A stretch of 64,000 bases of DNA from Thalassospira lohafexi (GCF_002844275.1 NZ_NXGX01000004.1:186001-250000); one strand, 5' to 3'; positions 33,457 to 41,980 are shown, numbered from the stretch's first letter. The notes: generated from the letters alone by a model not told the origin. Numbers and translations: made by a program.

Positions 33457-33873
33457 ATGACTATCACTCTGCCACCAGACTATCGTCCTGCTGAGGACGA
33501 AGAATTCATGAACCCGCGTCAGCGCGAATATTTCCGTCAGAAACTTCTGACCTGGCGGGCAGAACTTCTGCATGAATCATCTGAAACATTAGCGAACCTG
33601 CAAGATGGCGGGCTTCAAGAAGCTGATCTGAGTGACCGCGCATCTGCGGAAACCGATCGGTCACTTGAGCTTCGTACTCGTGACAGGGCGCGCAAGCTGA
33701 TTTCAAAAATTGATGCTGCTTTGCGTCGAATTGAAGACGGATCTTATGGTTACTGTGAAGAAACCGAAGAACCGATCAGTTTGAAAAGACTTGAAGCTCG
33801 TCCAATTGCGACCCTGAGCATCGAAGCCCAGGAACGTCACGAACGGATGGAGCGCACACGTCGCGACGATTGA
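33457..33873 (+). CDS. dksA: DksA, RNA polymerase-binding transcription factor (one-cysteine type)
   Basis: 138 residues. The coiled coil carries the catalytic tip pattern EADLSDRASAETD (DxxDxA). The C-terminal region GYCEETEEPISLKRLEARP aligns with the DksA zinc finger, but only the first of four cysteines remains (the others are Thr, Ser and Ala at equivalent positions), so it probably binds no zinc. Such zinc-independent DksA proteins occur in alphaproteobacteria. With ppGpp, DksA resets transcription of rRNA and many stress and motility genes. AGAGGG precedes the ATG. The frame is followed by a strong terminator. Confidence 0.93.
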   Translation: MTITLPPDYRPAEDEEFMNPRQREYFRQKLLTWRAELLHESSETLANLQDGGLQEADLSDRASAETDRSLELRTRDRARKLISKIDAALRRIEDGSYGYCEETEEPISLKRLEARPIATLSIEAQERHERMERTRRDD

Positions 33874-33976
33874 TCGCGCCGGGTGATAAAAAAGATAAAG
33901 GACCGTGCGAATGCCGGTCCATGCCATGCAACGTCATGGCCTTGTGGGAGATTACTGGTTAGGGATAACCAAAATC

Positions 33977-34009
33977 AAAAAGCCCGGTCTTTATGGCCGG
34001 GCTTTTCTC
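33977..34009 (+). terminator. Intrinsic terminator after dksA
   Basis: AAGCCCGG and CCGGGCTT form a stem over a 9-base loop, followed by TTTCTCGTTT on the plus strand. Confidence 0.85.
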
Positions 34010-34072
34010 GTTTCAGACAATCAGCCAAGTTTTCAACTTACAAAACCAAGTTACGATAGTGGTCTTCGGGCG

Positions 34073-34100
34073 AAAAAAGACCACCCGAAGGTGGTCTTTT
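34073..34100 (-). terminator. Intrinsic terminator after flgH
   Basis: An 11-base perfect stem (AAAAGACCACC with GGTGGTCTTTT) with a 4-base loop, followed on the minus strand by more T. It lies 65 bases after the flgH stop. It may also work in the plus direction as a second stop after dksA. Confidence 0.85.
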
Positions 34101-34164
34101 GAGGAGGGCTTGTGCGGTCTGCGGGAACCCAGAACGGAGCAGGCCACCAATCAATGTCTGTCGG

Positions 34165-34938
34165 TTAGAATGGCAGAATGATGTCAAGTACTTCGCTGCC
34201 GTAGCGCGGCTGCTGAACATCGGAAATCGTCCCGCGTCCGCCATAGGAAATACGAGCTTCAGCAATCTTGTCGTAGCCGACTTCATTGGCCGAACTGATA
34301 TCAGCCGCCCGGATCACGCCCGCAATCTGGACTTCGCGGACTTCGCTGTTGACGCGGATTTCCTGACGGCCGTGAATGACATAGTTCCCGTTCGGCAGAA
34401 CCTGAATGACAAGGGCGGCGACACGAAGGTTGATATCTTCGTTTCGATCCAATGAGCCTGCACCACGGTTTGACGTGGCGCTATCCATGTCAAACATGGA
34501 CGAAGGGTCAATCGCTTCGGGCAAGACCTTGGTCATTTCGGCTTCAAGGCCAAACAGGTTGGGCACTGCAAGATCTTCGCTGTTGGTGCGCGAACGGCTT
34601 GTGGTGTTGGCAAAGGCTGCACTGTCGGCCATATCGACAACCACGGTAAGGATGTCACCGACCTGACTGGCGCGCTGGTCCTTGAAGAATGACCGTGCAC
34701 CTGACCGCCACAGGGAGTTCGGGTTGCTTTCCGCAACCTGCGGGGCAGGCATCGGCAGGCTGACCGGTCGATAGGCTTCTGACTGGGTCGGGTTGTCGAT
34801 AGATGACAGTTTTGGCGGTTCGCCAACTTCAGAAAGGCGTTTCATCGCGTTGCAGCCAGAAAGTAAGGCTGTCGCGCCGATCATTCCTGAGACAAGCGCG
34901 ATACGCCGCCATGATATGTGTGTATTTTTTCCGGGCAT
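34165..34938 (-). CDS. flgH: FlgH, flagellar L-ring lipoprotein
   Basis: 257 residues from the ATG at 34938 (MPGKNTHISW), chosen because AGGAGG lies five bases upstream; a longer frame to 34962 lacks this. The signal peptide ends with the lipobox LLSGC (cysteine near residue 29). Family motifs follow: NSLWRSGARSFFKDQRASQVGDIL, INLRVAALVIQVLPNGNYVIHGRQEIRVNSE (abbreviated here as separate parts) and the terminal YGSEVLDIILPF. It forms the outer-membrane bushing of the rod. It is the last gene of flgF-flgG-flgA-flgH. Confidence 0.95.
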   Translation of the reverse strand: MPGKNTHISWRRIALVSGMIGATALLSGCNAMKRLSEVGEPPKLSSIDNPTQSEAYRPVSLPMPAPQVAESNPNSLWRSGARSFFKDQRASQVGDILTVVVDMADSAAFANTTSRSRTNSEDLAVPNLFGLEAEMTKVLPEAIDPSSMFDMDSATSNRGAGSLDRNEDINLRVAALVIQVLPNGNYVIHGRQEIRVNSEVREVQIAGVIRAADISSANEVGYDKIAEARISYGGRGTISDVQQPRYGSEVLDIILPF

Positions 34939-35111
34939 GTCGTCCTCCTGGGTTCCTGCCAAACATTACGCAAGCAGCGTGCCAGTTTGAAGGTTCGCCT
35001 TTGGGAAATTGATGCCGTGCGTGGAGCTGAGGAGAGACTGATTTCAGCCATGTCTTTGGTCTTGTTCGGTATATTAGGTGCCAAACGTATCCGGCTCAGG
35101 TTGTTTCTGGT

Positions 35112-36128
35112 TTATTGGGACATGGCTGGCAATGCGCGAACGTCATTTTCGCCGACGACTTCCACCTGAACGGTTTTGTTGCTTGTTTGGTTTACGACCC
35201 GGATGACGTCACCCTTTGATCCATTTTCCAATGCTTTACCACGTGCTGTCAGTGACATGTTGGCCGTCACGAGGCGAATGATGACCAGTGCACCGCGTCG
35301 AACAAGGATGGGATTGGTAAAATCACGGAACATAAGCGGTTCATTCGGATTGGCAGGGCGGATCACTTCCTTGCCAATCAAATCGTTTATGTCGCGGATT
35401 GCGCCGGACGGAACGCGTTCTGTACGAAAATCACGATATTCCACCTGATCGGGCCGAATGATACTACCGCGTGAGATGGGTTCAACCAGTACCGGTACGC
35501 TTGAAAGGGGGTAATATTTGCCGCTGATGCGATATGTGCGTCTTTGTGCGGTTTGTGCGCCAGTCGTAATGCTGGCGACAAAGCGGTTCGTGCGGCTATT
35601 GATATCAAGACCCGTGACGTCAACTGTGGTTTGGGCATCAACGGGCAGGTGGATCTGGAAATTCTCGCTCGAAAGATCGACTGTAAAAGGCCGTTCAACA
35701 CCGTGTTGCGTCAGGGCATCTTCGACAGCGTCCTGAATTTCTTCCATGGTGATAACTTGGCTTGCGCGCGTGATCATGACTTGATCGGCCGTCGTGCGTG
35801 GGCGCCAGTTTATGTTGTGGCGCTGCGCGATGCCATAAAGCCAGCGATAATCAAGCACAACCTGTTTACCTGGTTGCGGGGCATGGGCCACGGAGATGTC
35901 GGCCTGTTGCGGGTCGATCCCGGAAAATAGATCCCCAAGCGTGACATATTGCCCGTCAACCAGTGCGTCAGGTTTGAGCAAGATGTTTTCATCAAGCTGC
36001 TGACTGTTGCGAGACAGGCCACTTTGTCCGTTCTGCGAACTCTGCGCAAAGGCAATCTCAGGCCCCAGTCCAGAACCGAGTGCTAGAAACGCAATCGCAA
36101 GCGTGAGGATTATTTTCTTTGTCTTCAT
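35112..36128 (-). CDS. flgA: FlgA, P-ring assembly chaperone
   Basis: 338 residues with a signal peptide (about 1-28, ending EIAFAQ). The middle is an extended family-specific region, and the C-terminal SAF-type domain is clear: VPVLVEPISRGSIIRPDQVEY, then DLIGKEVIRPANPNEPLMFRDFTNP and TARGKALENGSKGDVIRVVN. It helps FlgI polymerise in the periplasm. The 112-base gap before it contains two alternative hairpins (36160-36213). The 173-base gap after it, before flgH, holds no gene. Confidence 0.93.
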   Translation of the reverse strand: MKTKKIILTLAIAFLALGSGLGPEIAFAQSSQNGQSGLSRNSQQLDENILLKPDALVDGQYVTLGDLFSGIDPQQADISVAHAPQPGKQVVLDYRWLYGIAQRHNINWRPRTTADQVMITRASQVITMEEIQDAVEDALTQHGVERPFTVDLSSENFQIHLPVDAQTTVDVTGLDINSRTNRFVASITTGAQTAQRRTYRISGKYYPLSSVPVLVEPISRGSIIRPDQVEYRDFRTERVPSGAIRDINDLIGKEVIRPANPNEPLMFRDFTNPILVRRGALVIIRLVTANMSLTARGKALENGSKGDVIRVVNQTSNKTVQVEVVGENDVRALPAMSQ

Positions 36129-36159
36129 GAGCCTACTATACCACGGAACTGTATATAGG

Positions 36160-36213
36160 GCGTAAACACAGTTTACGCAGACACACGTGCGGTCAGAACG
36201 TGGTCTGCGTAAA
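36160..36213 (-). promoter_or_regulatory. Two mutually exclusive hairpins in the flgG-flgA leader
   Basis: In the transcript direction the first arm TTTACGCAGAC (36213-36203) pairs with GTCTGCGTAAA (36182-36172); CACGT and ACGTG extend it after one bulged base to about 16 pairs. The last part of the second arm, GCGTAAAC (36178-36171), can instead pair with GTTTACGC (36167-36160) over a 3-base loop. So one segment has two competing partners, the layout of an RNA switch. No T-run follows, so control of translation or RNA processing is more likely than termination. Confidence 0.5.
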
Positions 36214-36240
36214 TTTGCTACGATCAGTCAGGACGCGAGA

Positions 36241-37026
36241 TTAACGTAGGTTGCTGACTGCGCTCATCATTTCATCTGTGGTGGAGATGGATTTGGAATT
36301 CATCTCATAGGCACGCTGTGCCTTGATCAAGTTGGTGATTTCCTGAACCACGTTGACGTTCGAAGCTTCGAGGTAACCTTGCAAAACCGTACCATAACCA
36401 ACATCACCCGGCGCACCGGCATTCGCCTGACCAGATGCTTCGGTTTCAAGGAACAGGTTGTCGCCCAACGCATCAAGACCCGGTGGGTTGATAAAGGTGG
36501 CCAACTGAATTTGGCCAAGGTTCTGAAGCGCGACCTGACCATCAATCTCGGCAAATACTTCGCCATTGCTGTTGATCGTGACGGAAGTTGCATTGTCTGG
36601 AACGGTAATGCCCGGTTGAACGGCATAGCCATCCTTGGTCACCAGCGCACCATTGGCATCGAGCTTTAACGTACCATCGCGCGAATACGCAGTTTCACCG
36701 CTGGGCAGGTCGATCTGGAAATAGCCACGGCCCTGAATGGCGATATCAAGTTCGTTTTCCGTCAGGCTCAAGGACCCTTGCCCCATGTAACGGCCAATTG
36801 CGGCCGTTTTCACACCAAGGCCAACCTGAACGCCGACCGGGACAATCGTGCCGGTGTCTGACGAGGGTGACCCCGCGCGGCGCATGTCCTGATACAGCAA
36901 ATCCTGAAATTCGGCACGCTGGCGCTTATAGCCAGTGGTCGTCATGTTGGCGATGTTGTGTGAGGTTACATCCACGTTGGTGGATTGGGCCTGCATCCCT
37001 AGGGCGCCAATGTCAAGTGACCGCAT
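36241..37026 (-). CDS. flgG: FlgG, distal rod protein
   Basis: 261 residues from the ATG at 37026 (MRSLDIGALGMQAQSTNVDV), with GGAG before it; the longer frame upstream is Arg-rich noise. Typical parts are the N-terminal SHNIANMTTTGYKR, the specific insert RAEFQDLLYQDMRRAGS (length-defining region of FlgG) and the C-terminal EASNVNVVQEITNLIKAQRAYEMNSKSI. It forms the distal rod and is followed by flgA. Confidence 0.96.
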   Translation of the reverse strand: MRSLDIGALGMQAQSTNVDVTSHNIANMTTTGYKRQRAEFQDLLYQDMRRAGSPSSDTGTIVPVGVQVGLGVKTAAIGRYMGQGSLSLTENELDIAIQGRGYFQIDLPSGETAYSRDGTLKLDANGALVTKDGYAVQPGITVPDNATSVTINSNGEVFAEIDGQVALQNLGQIQLATFINPPGLDALGDNLFLETEASGQANAGAPGDVGYGTVLQGYLEASNVNVVQEITNLIKAQRAYEMNSKSISTTDEMMSAVSNLR

Positions 37027-37091
37027 TTCTTGTCTCCTTCGTCTGCGCAGACTGTGCGCCAAATTTTAATCAAGGCCGTGTTCGCAAGCCC

Positions 37092-37859
37092 TTAGGCGCG
37101 AATATCGCCAAGTTTGCTAATCATATTACGCATCCGTTCGTTCTCGCTTTCGAGCGAACGGGTAACGGATTGATAGGTGCGAAGCACGTCAATCATCTGG
37201 GTCATGGCCCCGATCGAATTGACGTTTGATTTTTCAAGTGCGCCCTGAACGATGCCGGGGTTCTCGACAAGTTCCATTGCGGCATTGTCCGGGTTGCCAT
37301 CTGCATTATCCGGTGCGCGGTAAAGGGTGTTGCCCGTTACTTTCATTTCCTGAACGTTGTCGATGGTGACGACCTGAAGTTTGCCAACCTGACCAATGTC
37401 CGTGGAAATCGTGCCGTCGCCTTTGATTTCGATCTGCCCGTCTGCTTCGTTAAAGAACAGAGGTTGACCAGCGTCACTCAACACAGGGTAGCCATCATTG
37501 GTGATAAGCTGCCCGCCCGGATCCAGGTTGAAATTACCCGAACGGGTATACTGTGTGCCCGACGGGGTTTCGACGGCAAAAAACATGTCTGGTTGGCTCA
37601 ATGCCACGTCGAGCGGGCTATTGGTATGTTCAATATTGCCGACCGTGGTGTCACGATACTGCGAGATGTCCTGAACCAGCGAAATTTCGCGTTCGCCGCG
37701 GAATGGGGCATCCTTGTTCTTGGCCACCCAGTCTGTGAACATCATCCGCTGTTCTTTGTACCCGGTCGTGTTCATGTTCGCCAGGTTCTGCGAAATGTTG
37801 TTCATCATGCTGCGGAGCGTCTTTTGCCGCGACAGAGCGATATATGAAACGTTTTCCAT
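37092..37859 (-). CDS. flgF: FlgF, proximal rod protein
   Basis: 255 residues from the ATG at 37859 (MENVSYIALSRQKTL), preceded by GGGAAG. The rod motif NNISQNLANMNTTGYKEQ and the C-terminal EKSNVNSIGAMTQMIDVLRTYQ are diagnostic. An in-frame extension to 38039 has no similarity to FlgF and would cover the sigma-54 promoter at 37921-37935, so it is not used. First gene of flgF-flgG-flgA-flgH. Confidence 0.95.
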   Translation of the reverse strand: MENVSYIALSRQKTLRSMMNNISQNLANMNTTGYKEQRMMFTDWVAKNKDAPFRGEREISLVQDISQYRDTTVGNIEHTNSPLDVALSQPDMFFAVETPSGTQYTRSGNFNLDPGGQLITNDGYPVLSDAGQPLFFNEADGQIEIKGDGTISTDIGQVGKLQVVTIDNVQEMKVTGNTLYRAPDNADGNPDNAAMELVENPGIVQGALEKSNVNSIGAMTQMIDVLRTYQSVTRSLESENERMRNMISKLGDIRA

Positions 37860-37920
37860 GGTCGACTTCCCAGTTGGGGCAGATAGGCCGATTAAGGCTG
37901 TGAATTTCCCCAAGACAAAT

Positions 37921-37935
37921 GCGAACGGCATGCCA
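37921..37935 (-). promoter_or_regulatory. Sigma-54 promoter of the flgF operon
   Basis: The minus strand reads TGGCATGCCGTTCGC, with exact GG-N10-GC spacing and two mismatches to TGGCACG-N4-TTGC. The predicted start near 37909 gives a 50-base leader. Confidence 0.75.
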
Positions 37936-37975
37936 GTATGATTAATGCATTGTTTTAAAATGATAAAAACTAGAT

Positions 37976-37992
37976 CCGGCATTTGTTGCCGG
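37976..37992. promoter_or_regulatory. CCGGCA-N5-TGCCGG dyad between flgF and fliL, candidate FlbD enhancer
   Basis: CCGGCATTTGTTGCCGG, same arms and spacing as the dyad before fliF. It lies about 75 bases upstream of the predicted flgF transcript start and about 240 before that of fliL, so it could act on both. No T-run follows. The rest of this roughly 560-base divergent region holds the two promoters and no gene. Confidence 0.5.
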
Positions 37993-38193
37993 GCGCAATC
38001 ATCGCGGTAATTGCAGAAAGTGCCGCGTGTCATTGGCAAGACGGAAAAAGTTTTCCGGTTTGGGTGATGGTATGGTCGTAAACCCGCACCAAATCAAAGA
38101 TACGCCGTCAAATCACAATGACGCTAAATCGTGGTTTAGTTGCTTGTGCAAAATTTTATGAAGACTGAGAATACAAAGAAAACCACCGAAAAA

Positions 38194-38208
38194 TGGCAGT
38201 TCTTAAGC
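38194..38208 (+). promoter_or_regulatory. Possible sigma-54 promoter of the fliL operon
   Basis: TGGCAGTTCTTAAGC has a good -24 element and correct GG-N10-GC spacing but a weak -12 (AAGC). The leader to fliL would be long (about 200 bases). Confidence 0.4.
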
Positions 38209-38422
38209 CATATCCTGTAAGGAAGGTGTGCTGGTAAGAGATTGAGCGCGTATGATGCCCTGACCCGGCAAGTTCTGACTGTCGGTCGTGAATGGCAAGT
38301 GTTACGAGCTAATGATCAGAAGAGAAACGGATTTTTAACGTGATAGCGTTATGGCTTTTAATCCGGCACAGTGTTTGCTGGATGGAAAGTCAGAAATCCA
38401 GAACGCAGGAATTTGCGAACCA

Positions 38423-38959
38423 ATGGGCGAAGAAGCCGACGAAATCGAAATGGACGAAGGTGGCGGTGGGCGCAGCAAAAAGATGCTGGTCGTTGTCATT
38501 CTGATCGTGCTGCTTTTGCTTGGCGGCGCTGCGGCAGCCTATTTCACCGGGTTGCTTCAGCCAGTCATTGATATGTTGTCGGGCGGCGATAGCGCGCCGA
38601 CCGAAGAAGTGATTTCAGAAAGTTCGATCGAAGACGCACCGGGTGTTCCCGAGAATGTTGGCTTTGTCGATCTGCCCGAGATTCTGGTCAACCTGAATGC
38701 CGGGGGCGGCAAGCAGAGCTACCTTAAAATCCGGGTCAGTCTTGAAGTTGCCGATCAGGCAATGCTGCCGCAAGTCGAAGAAATGATGCCGCGTATTGTC
38801 GACAACTTTCAGGTTTACCTTCGCGAATTACGCCCCGAAGACCTGTCCGGGTCCGAGGGCATGTTCCGGCTGCGTGAAGAATTGCTGATCCGTGTCAGTG
38901 CGGCGGCGAAACCAGCGAAAATTAACGACGTTCTGTTCAAGGAAATGCTGGTACAGTAA
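38423..38959 (+). CDS. fliL: FliL, flagellar stator-associated membrane protein
   Basis: 178 residues from the ATG at 38423 (MGEEADEIEMDEGGGG). The frame is open to an ATG at 38351, but the extra 24 residues look unlike FliL; neither start has a strong ribosome site. An acidic cytoplasmic N-terminus, one membrane segment (about 22-44) and a periplasmic domain with VDLPEILVNLNAGGGKQSYLKIRVSLEV and the terminal INDVLFKEMLVQ are typical. FliL surrounds the stator units. It leads fliL-fliM and the downstream motility genes. Confidence 0.92.
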   Translation: MGEEADEIEMDEGGGGRSKKMLVVVILIVLLLLGGAAAAYFTGLLQPVIDMLSGGDSAPTEEVISESSIEDAPGVPENVGFVDLPEILVNLNAGGGKQSYLKIRVSLEVADQAMLPQVEEMMPRIVDNFQVYLRELRPEDLSGSEGMFRLREELLIRVSAAAKPAKINDVLFKEMLVQ

Positions 38960-39001
38960 TCTTGTAACAGCCCGAATGCCAAAATCAGGAACCAATTGCT
39001 G

Positions 39002-40141
39002 ATGGCTGATGAAGACGAAGATGATGATGCACTCGCCGCCGAATGGGAAGCCATGGCCGGTGGTGATGACGAGGGTGGAGACGACGGCGGCGAGGATATG
39101 GCCGCCGAATGGGAATCCATGCTCGGCGACGATGATGAGGATGATGCTGGCGATGAAACCGCGGTCAGCAGCGGGCCATCTGCGCGTGTCCTAAATCAGG
39201 ACGAAATTGACAGTCTGCTTGGTTTTGATGATGGGTCTGGTGCGGGTGATCAGTCGGGCATTCAGGCCATCATCAATTCATCGATGGTCGCCTATGAACG
39301 TCTGCCGATGCTTGAGGTGGTGTTTGACCGCCTCGTACGTATGATGTCGACGTCGCTTCGTAACTTCACATCTGACAACGTTGAAGTGTCGCTTGATAAC
39401 ATCTTGTCGCTGCGTTTTGGGGATTACCTTAACTCGATCCCGTTGCCGGCGATGCTGGGTGTGTTCAAGGCGGAAGAATGGGACAACTATGGTCTTTTGA
39501 CCGTTGACTCGGCCCTGATTTATTCCATCGTTGACGTGCTGCTGGGCGGGCGCCGTGGTACGGCTGCCATGCGTATTGAAGGGCGTCCTTATACAACAAT
39601 TGAACGCAACCTTGTCGAACGCATGATCCATGTGGTCTTGGGCGACCTTTCCGCCGCGTTTGATCCGCTGAGCCCTGTGACCTTCCGGTTTGAACGTCTG
39701 GAAACCAACCCGCGTTTTGCAACGATTGCCCGTCATGCCAATGCGGCCATTGTGGCCAAGTTGCGCATCGATATGGAAGATCGCGGTGGTCGGCTTGAGC
39801 TTCTGATACCCTATGCGACACTTGAGCCGGTTCGTGAACTGCTGCTTCAAATGTTCATGGGCGAGAAGTTCGGTCGCGATTCCATCTGGGAAAATCACCT
39901 CGCAAACGAGCTTTGGCAGACCCATATCAACTTGTTGGCAGTGCTCGACGAGCAGGTGATGTCGCTGGGCGATGTTATCAACCTTGAGGTTGGCAACCGT
40001 TTGATCCTTAATACCAGTCCGACGTCGCCAGTTGAGGTGCGTTGTGGTGATGTCCCGCTGTTTAAAGGGATGATGGGGCGCAAAGGCGACCGCATTGCGA
40101 TCCAGGTGCGTGATCGTGCGCGCATAAACGAGGAAGATTAG
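39002..40141 (+). CDS. fliM: FliM, flagellar motor switch protein
   Basis: 379 residues from the ATG at 39002. In most bacteria the CheY-binding motif is at the very N-terminus; here LNQDEIDSLLGF is at 64-75, preceded by an acidic extension with two copies of an AAEWE(A/S)M motif (about 12-18 and 34-40). The middle domain has YERLPMLEVVFDRLVRMMSTSLRN and LLTVDSALIYSIVDVLLGG, and the C-terminal SpoA domain is NLEVGNRLILNTSPTSPVEVRCG. FliM links FliG and FliN in the C-ring and receives CheY-P. Confidence 0.95.
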   Translation: MADEDEDDDALAAEWEAMAGGDDEGGDDGGEDMAAEWESMLGDDDEDDAGDETAVSSGPSARVLNQDEIDSLLGFDDGSGAGDQSGIQAIINSSMVAYERLPMLEVVFDRLVRMMSTSLRNFTSDNVEVSLDNILSLRFGDYLNSIPLPAMLGVFKAEEWDNYGLLTVDSALIYSIVDVLLGGRRGTAAMRIEGRPYTTIERNLVERMIHVVLGDLSAAFDPLSPVTFRFERLETNPRFATIARHANAAIVAKLRIDMEDRGGRLELLIPYATLEPVRELLLQMFMGEKFGRDSIWENHLANELWQTHINLLAVLDEQVMSLGDVINLEVGNRLILNTSPTSPVEVRCGDVPLFKGMMGRKGDRIAIQVRDRARINEED

Positions 40142-40144
40142 CCA

Positions 40145-40894
40145 ATGGACTTCGCGTTCTATCTGGATCTTGTGATGATTGTTTTGCTAATCGCAACGAT
40201 CATCTATGCCGTGATCCTGAACCGAAAATTGGCGGCTTTTCGGCGCAGCCGCGAAGACATGCAGAACTTCCTGACAGCATTTAATGCCGCAAACGAACGC
40301 GCGGAAACCTCGATCAGGGCGCTTAAGGAAATGGCAGAGGATTCCGGCGAAAAGCTGCGCGAAGATATCGAAAAGGCTGAGGCGCTTAACGAAGACCTGA
40401 CCTTTATGGTGGATCGCGGTGAAAGCATCGCCAACCGTCTTGAAAAAGCGGCAAGCGATGTCAACGCGGGGCGCCGGGGTGGAAATTCTGCGAGCAGTTC
40501 GAGCCCATCATCAAAATCGGGTAACGCCGCGTCGGGCAAACACACTGCCGGGGTGTCTGATTTGGCGTCATCGGGCAAAGATCGCAACGATGTGATTGAT
40601 GATCGCGACGGATATGGCGTGGAAACACGGGCCGAAGAATTAGCCGCCCGCATGGTGCGCGATATGGAACGCGGTGGCCGCAGTGACGCCCAAGACCAGG
40701 ACCCTGAACCACGGATGGGAAAACCAGCCGGTGGATATGATGATGACGGTGGCCGGTCCAGAGGCGGTTATGGCAATGGCGGTTCAGTAACCGGTAACGG
40801 TGGCATGTCATCTGATGTCTATGATCAGGATGAAGACGCCGGTCGTTCCGAGGCAGAGCGCGAATTGCTTGCGGCATTGCGATCGGTTCGATAG
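40145..40894 (+). CDS. DUF6468-type membrane protein of flagellar clusters
   Basis: 249 residues. One N-terminal membrane segment (about 7-27), then a coiled coil (FRRSREDMQNFLTAFNAANERAETSIRALKEM region, residues 33-110), followed by a Ser/Gly/Asp-rich disordered part with glycine-rich runs and a short C-terminal helix SEAERELLAALRSVR. Proteins of this shape follow fliM in many alphaproteobacteria; the function is unknown. It starts four bases after fliM. A run of nine G follows its stop at about 40893-40902. Confidence 0.75.
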   Translation: MDFAFYLDLVMIVLLIATIIYAVILNRKLAAFRRSREDMQNFLTAFNAANERAETSIRALKEMAEDSGEKLREDIEKAEALNEDLTFMVDRGESIANRLEKAASDVNAGRRGGNSASSSSPSSKSGNAASGKHTAGVSDLASSGKDRNDVIDDRDGYGVETRAEELAARMVRDMERGGRSDAQDQDPEPRMGKPAGGYDDDGGRSRGGYGNGGSVTGNGGMSSDVYDQDEDAGRSEAERELLAALRSVR

Positions 40895-41043
40895 GGGGGG
40901 GGCCGAACACTGTTCGGGGCTGCCGGACTTGTTATTATGACATTCGTTTTTATCTAAAGAGTGTGATGTCATTCTGTTAGATTAAAGACAAAACAAGCGT
41001 GAAGGAGCATGGGCACAAGATGCCAAATTGCTTAGGTGAATAA

Positions 41044-41760
41044 ATGTCTGGTGTGCGTATCCTGCCTTTGGTCGTTCTTGTCGGCCTGATGGTGTTATCA
41101 ATGCGGGTGGTCAACCTGTTCTCGGAAAGTTCGGATAAAGCCGAAATCGCCGAAAACACAGGTGTGAGCATGGTGCAGATGGCGCAGGCGCAGGCCCCTG
41201 CCACCGAAGAGGCCGCAACGCCGCCTGAAACACCGGATGCCGGGGATCCCGGCTTGGATAATCCGGCTGGCCTGACCATGGAAGGTGAACCCATGGAAGA
41301 AGGCGACGTTCCGCCAACACTTGGCGGCGATCCGACCCTTTTCACGCAGGAAGAAATCGATCTGCTACAGAACCTTTCGGTGCGTCGCGGCGAACTTGAC
41401 CGTAAGGAACAGCGCCTTGATGAACGTGAAAGCCTGATTGCCGCGGCAGAAGCCCGCATTGATGCCAAGATCGACGAAATGAAATCCTTGAAAACGGCGA
41501 TTGAAAAGCTTGTCGAGACCAAGGAAGTTCAGGAAGACGACCGGATCAAAAAGTTGATCAGCGTCTATGAAAAAATGAAACCGAAGGATGCAGCCCGCAT
41601 CTGGAATGATCTTGATATGAATATCTTGCTGCAGGTCGCACTGGGCATGCGCGAGGCAAACACCGCAGCCGTGTTGTCAGAAATGACACCAGACCGCGCG
41701 CGGGCCTTGACCTCGGAGCTGGCTTATAAGCAGGACATCAACATGCTGCCGTTGCAATAG
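41044..41760 (+). CDS. MotE-like protein with MgtE N-terminal-type domain
   Basis: 238 residues. A membrane anchor or signal segment (about 5-22) is followed by a Pro/Glu-rich linker, a coiled coil (RRGELDRKEQRLDERESLIAAAEARID part, about 114-165) and a C-terminal helical domain KLISVYEKMKPKDAARIWNDLD like the MgtE intracellular N domain. In rhizobia MotE is the periplasmic chaperone of the stator-associated protein MotC and has the same layout. Its position between fliM and the chemotaxis/stator genes fits a stator-related role. Confidence 0.75.
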   Translation: MSGVRILPLVVLVGLMVLSMRVVNLFSESSDKAEIAENTGVSMVQMAQAQAPATEEAATPPETPDAGDPGLDNPAGLTMEGEPMEEGDVPPTLGGDPTLFTQEEIDLLQNLSVRRGELDRKEQRLDERESLIAAAEARIDAKIDEMKSLKTAIEKLVETKEVQEDDRIKKLISVYEKMKPKDAARIWNDLDMNILLQVALGMREANTAAVLSEMTPDRARALTSELAYKQDINMLPLQ

Positions 41761-41810
41761 ATGGCAGTTTAATTTGCACTAATATTGCGTTGCACCTTTT
41801 CATTGAAAGG

Positions 41811-41838
41811 TTGGAACGTGCAATTATTCGAGTATAGT
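41811..41838 (+). promoter_or_regulatory. Possible sigma-70-type promoter before cheY
   Basis: TTGGAA, 16-base spacer, TATAGT. It would give a leader of about 135 bases to cheY. The 220-base gap before cheY has no gene. Confidence 0.35.
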
Positions 41839-41878
41839 CAATGTGATGGCGCAAACTGGTAATGGTCAAAAACCTTGA

Positions 41879-41893
41879 TTAACCATTATTAAA
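41879..41893 (+). promoter_or_regulatory. Possible CtrA box before cheY
   Basis: TTAACCATTATTAAA fits the CtrA pattern TTAA-N7-TTAA with one mismatch and contains the extended half-site TTAACCAT. CtrA activity depends on CckA, encoded at 58683-61298, and CtrA controls motility in many alphaproteobacteria. Confidence 0.35.
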
Positions 41894-41980
41894 TATGTAC
41901 ATCACGATTATTAGGGGCCTTACCAACATGCGCGTTTCGTGCGGTAAGGGTAAGAGATCAGATAGCTGATGGAGTTGTGA

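Noticed and set aside
38351..38422. Longer N-terminus for fliL
   Set aside because: The extra 24 residues do not resemble FliL and there is no ribosome site before that ATG, though it cannot be excluded.
40893..40902. Run of nine G after the DUF6468 gene as a phase-variable tract
   Set aside because: It lies after the stop codon, not in a coding or promoter position, so slippage would have no obvious effect.
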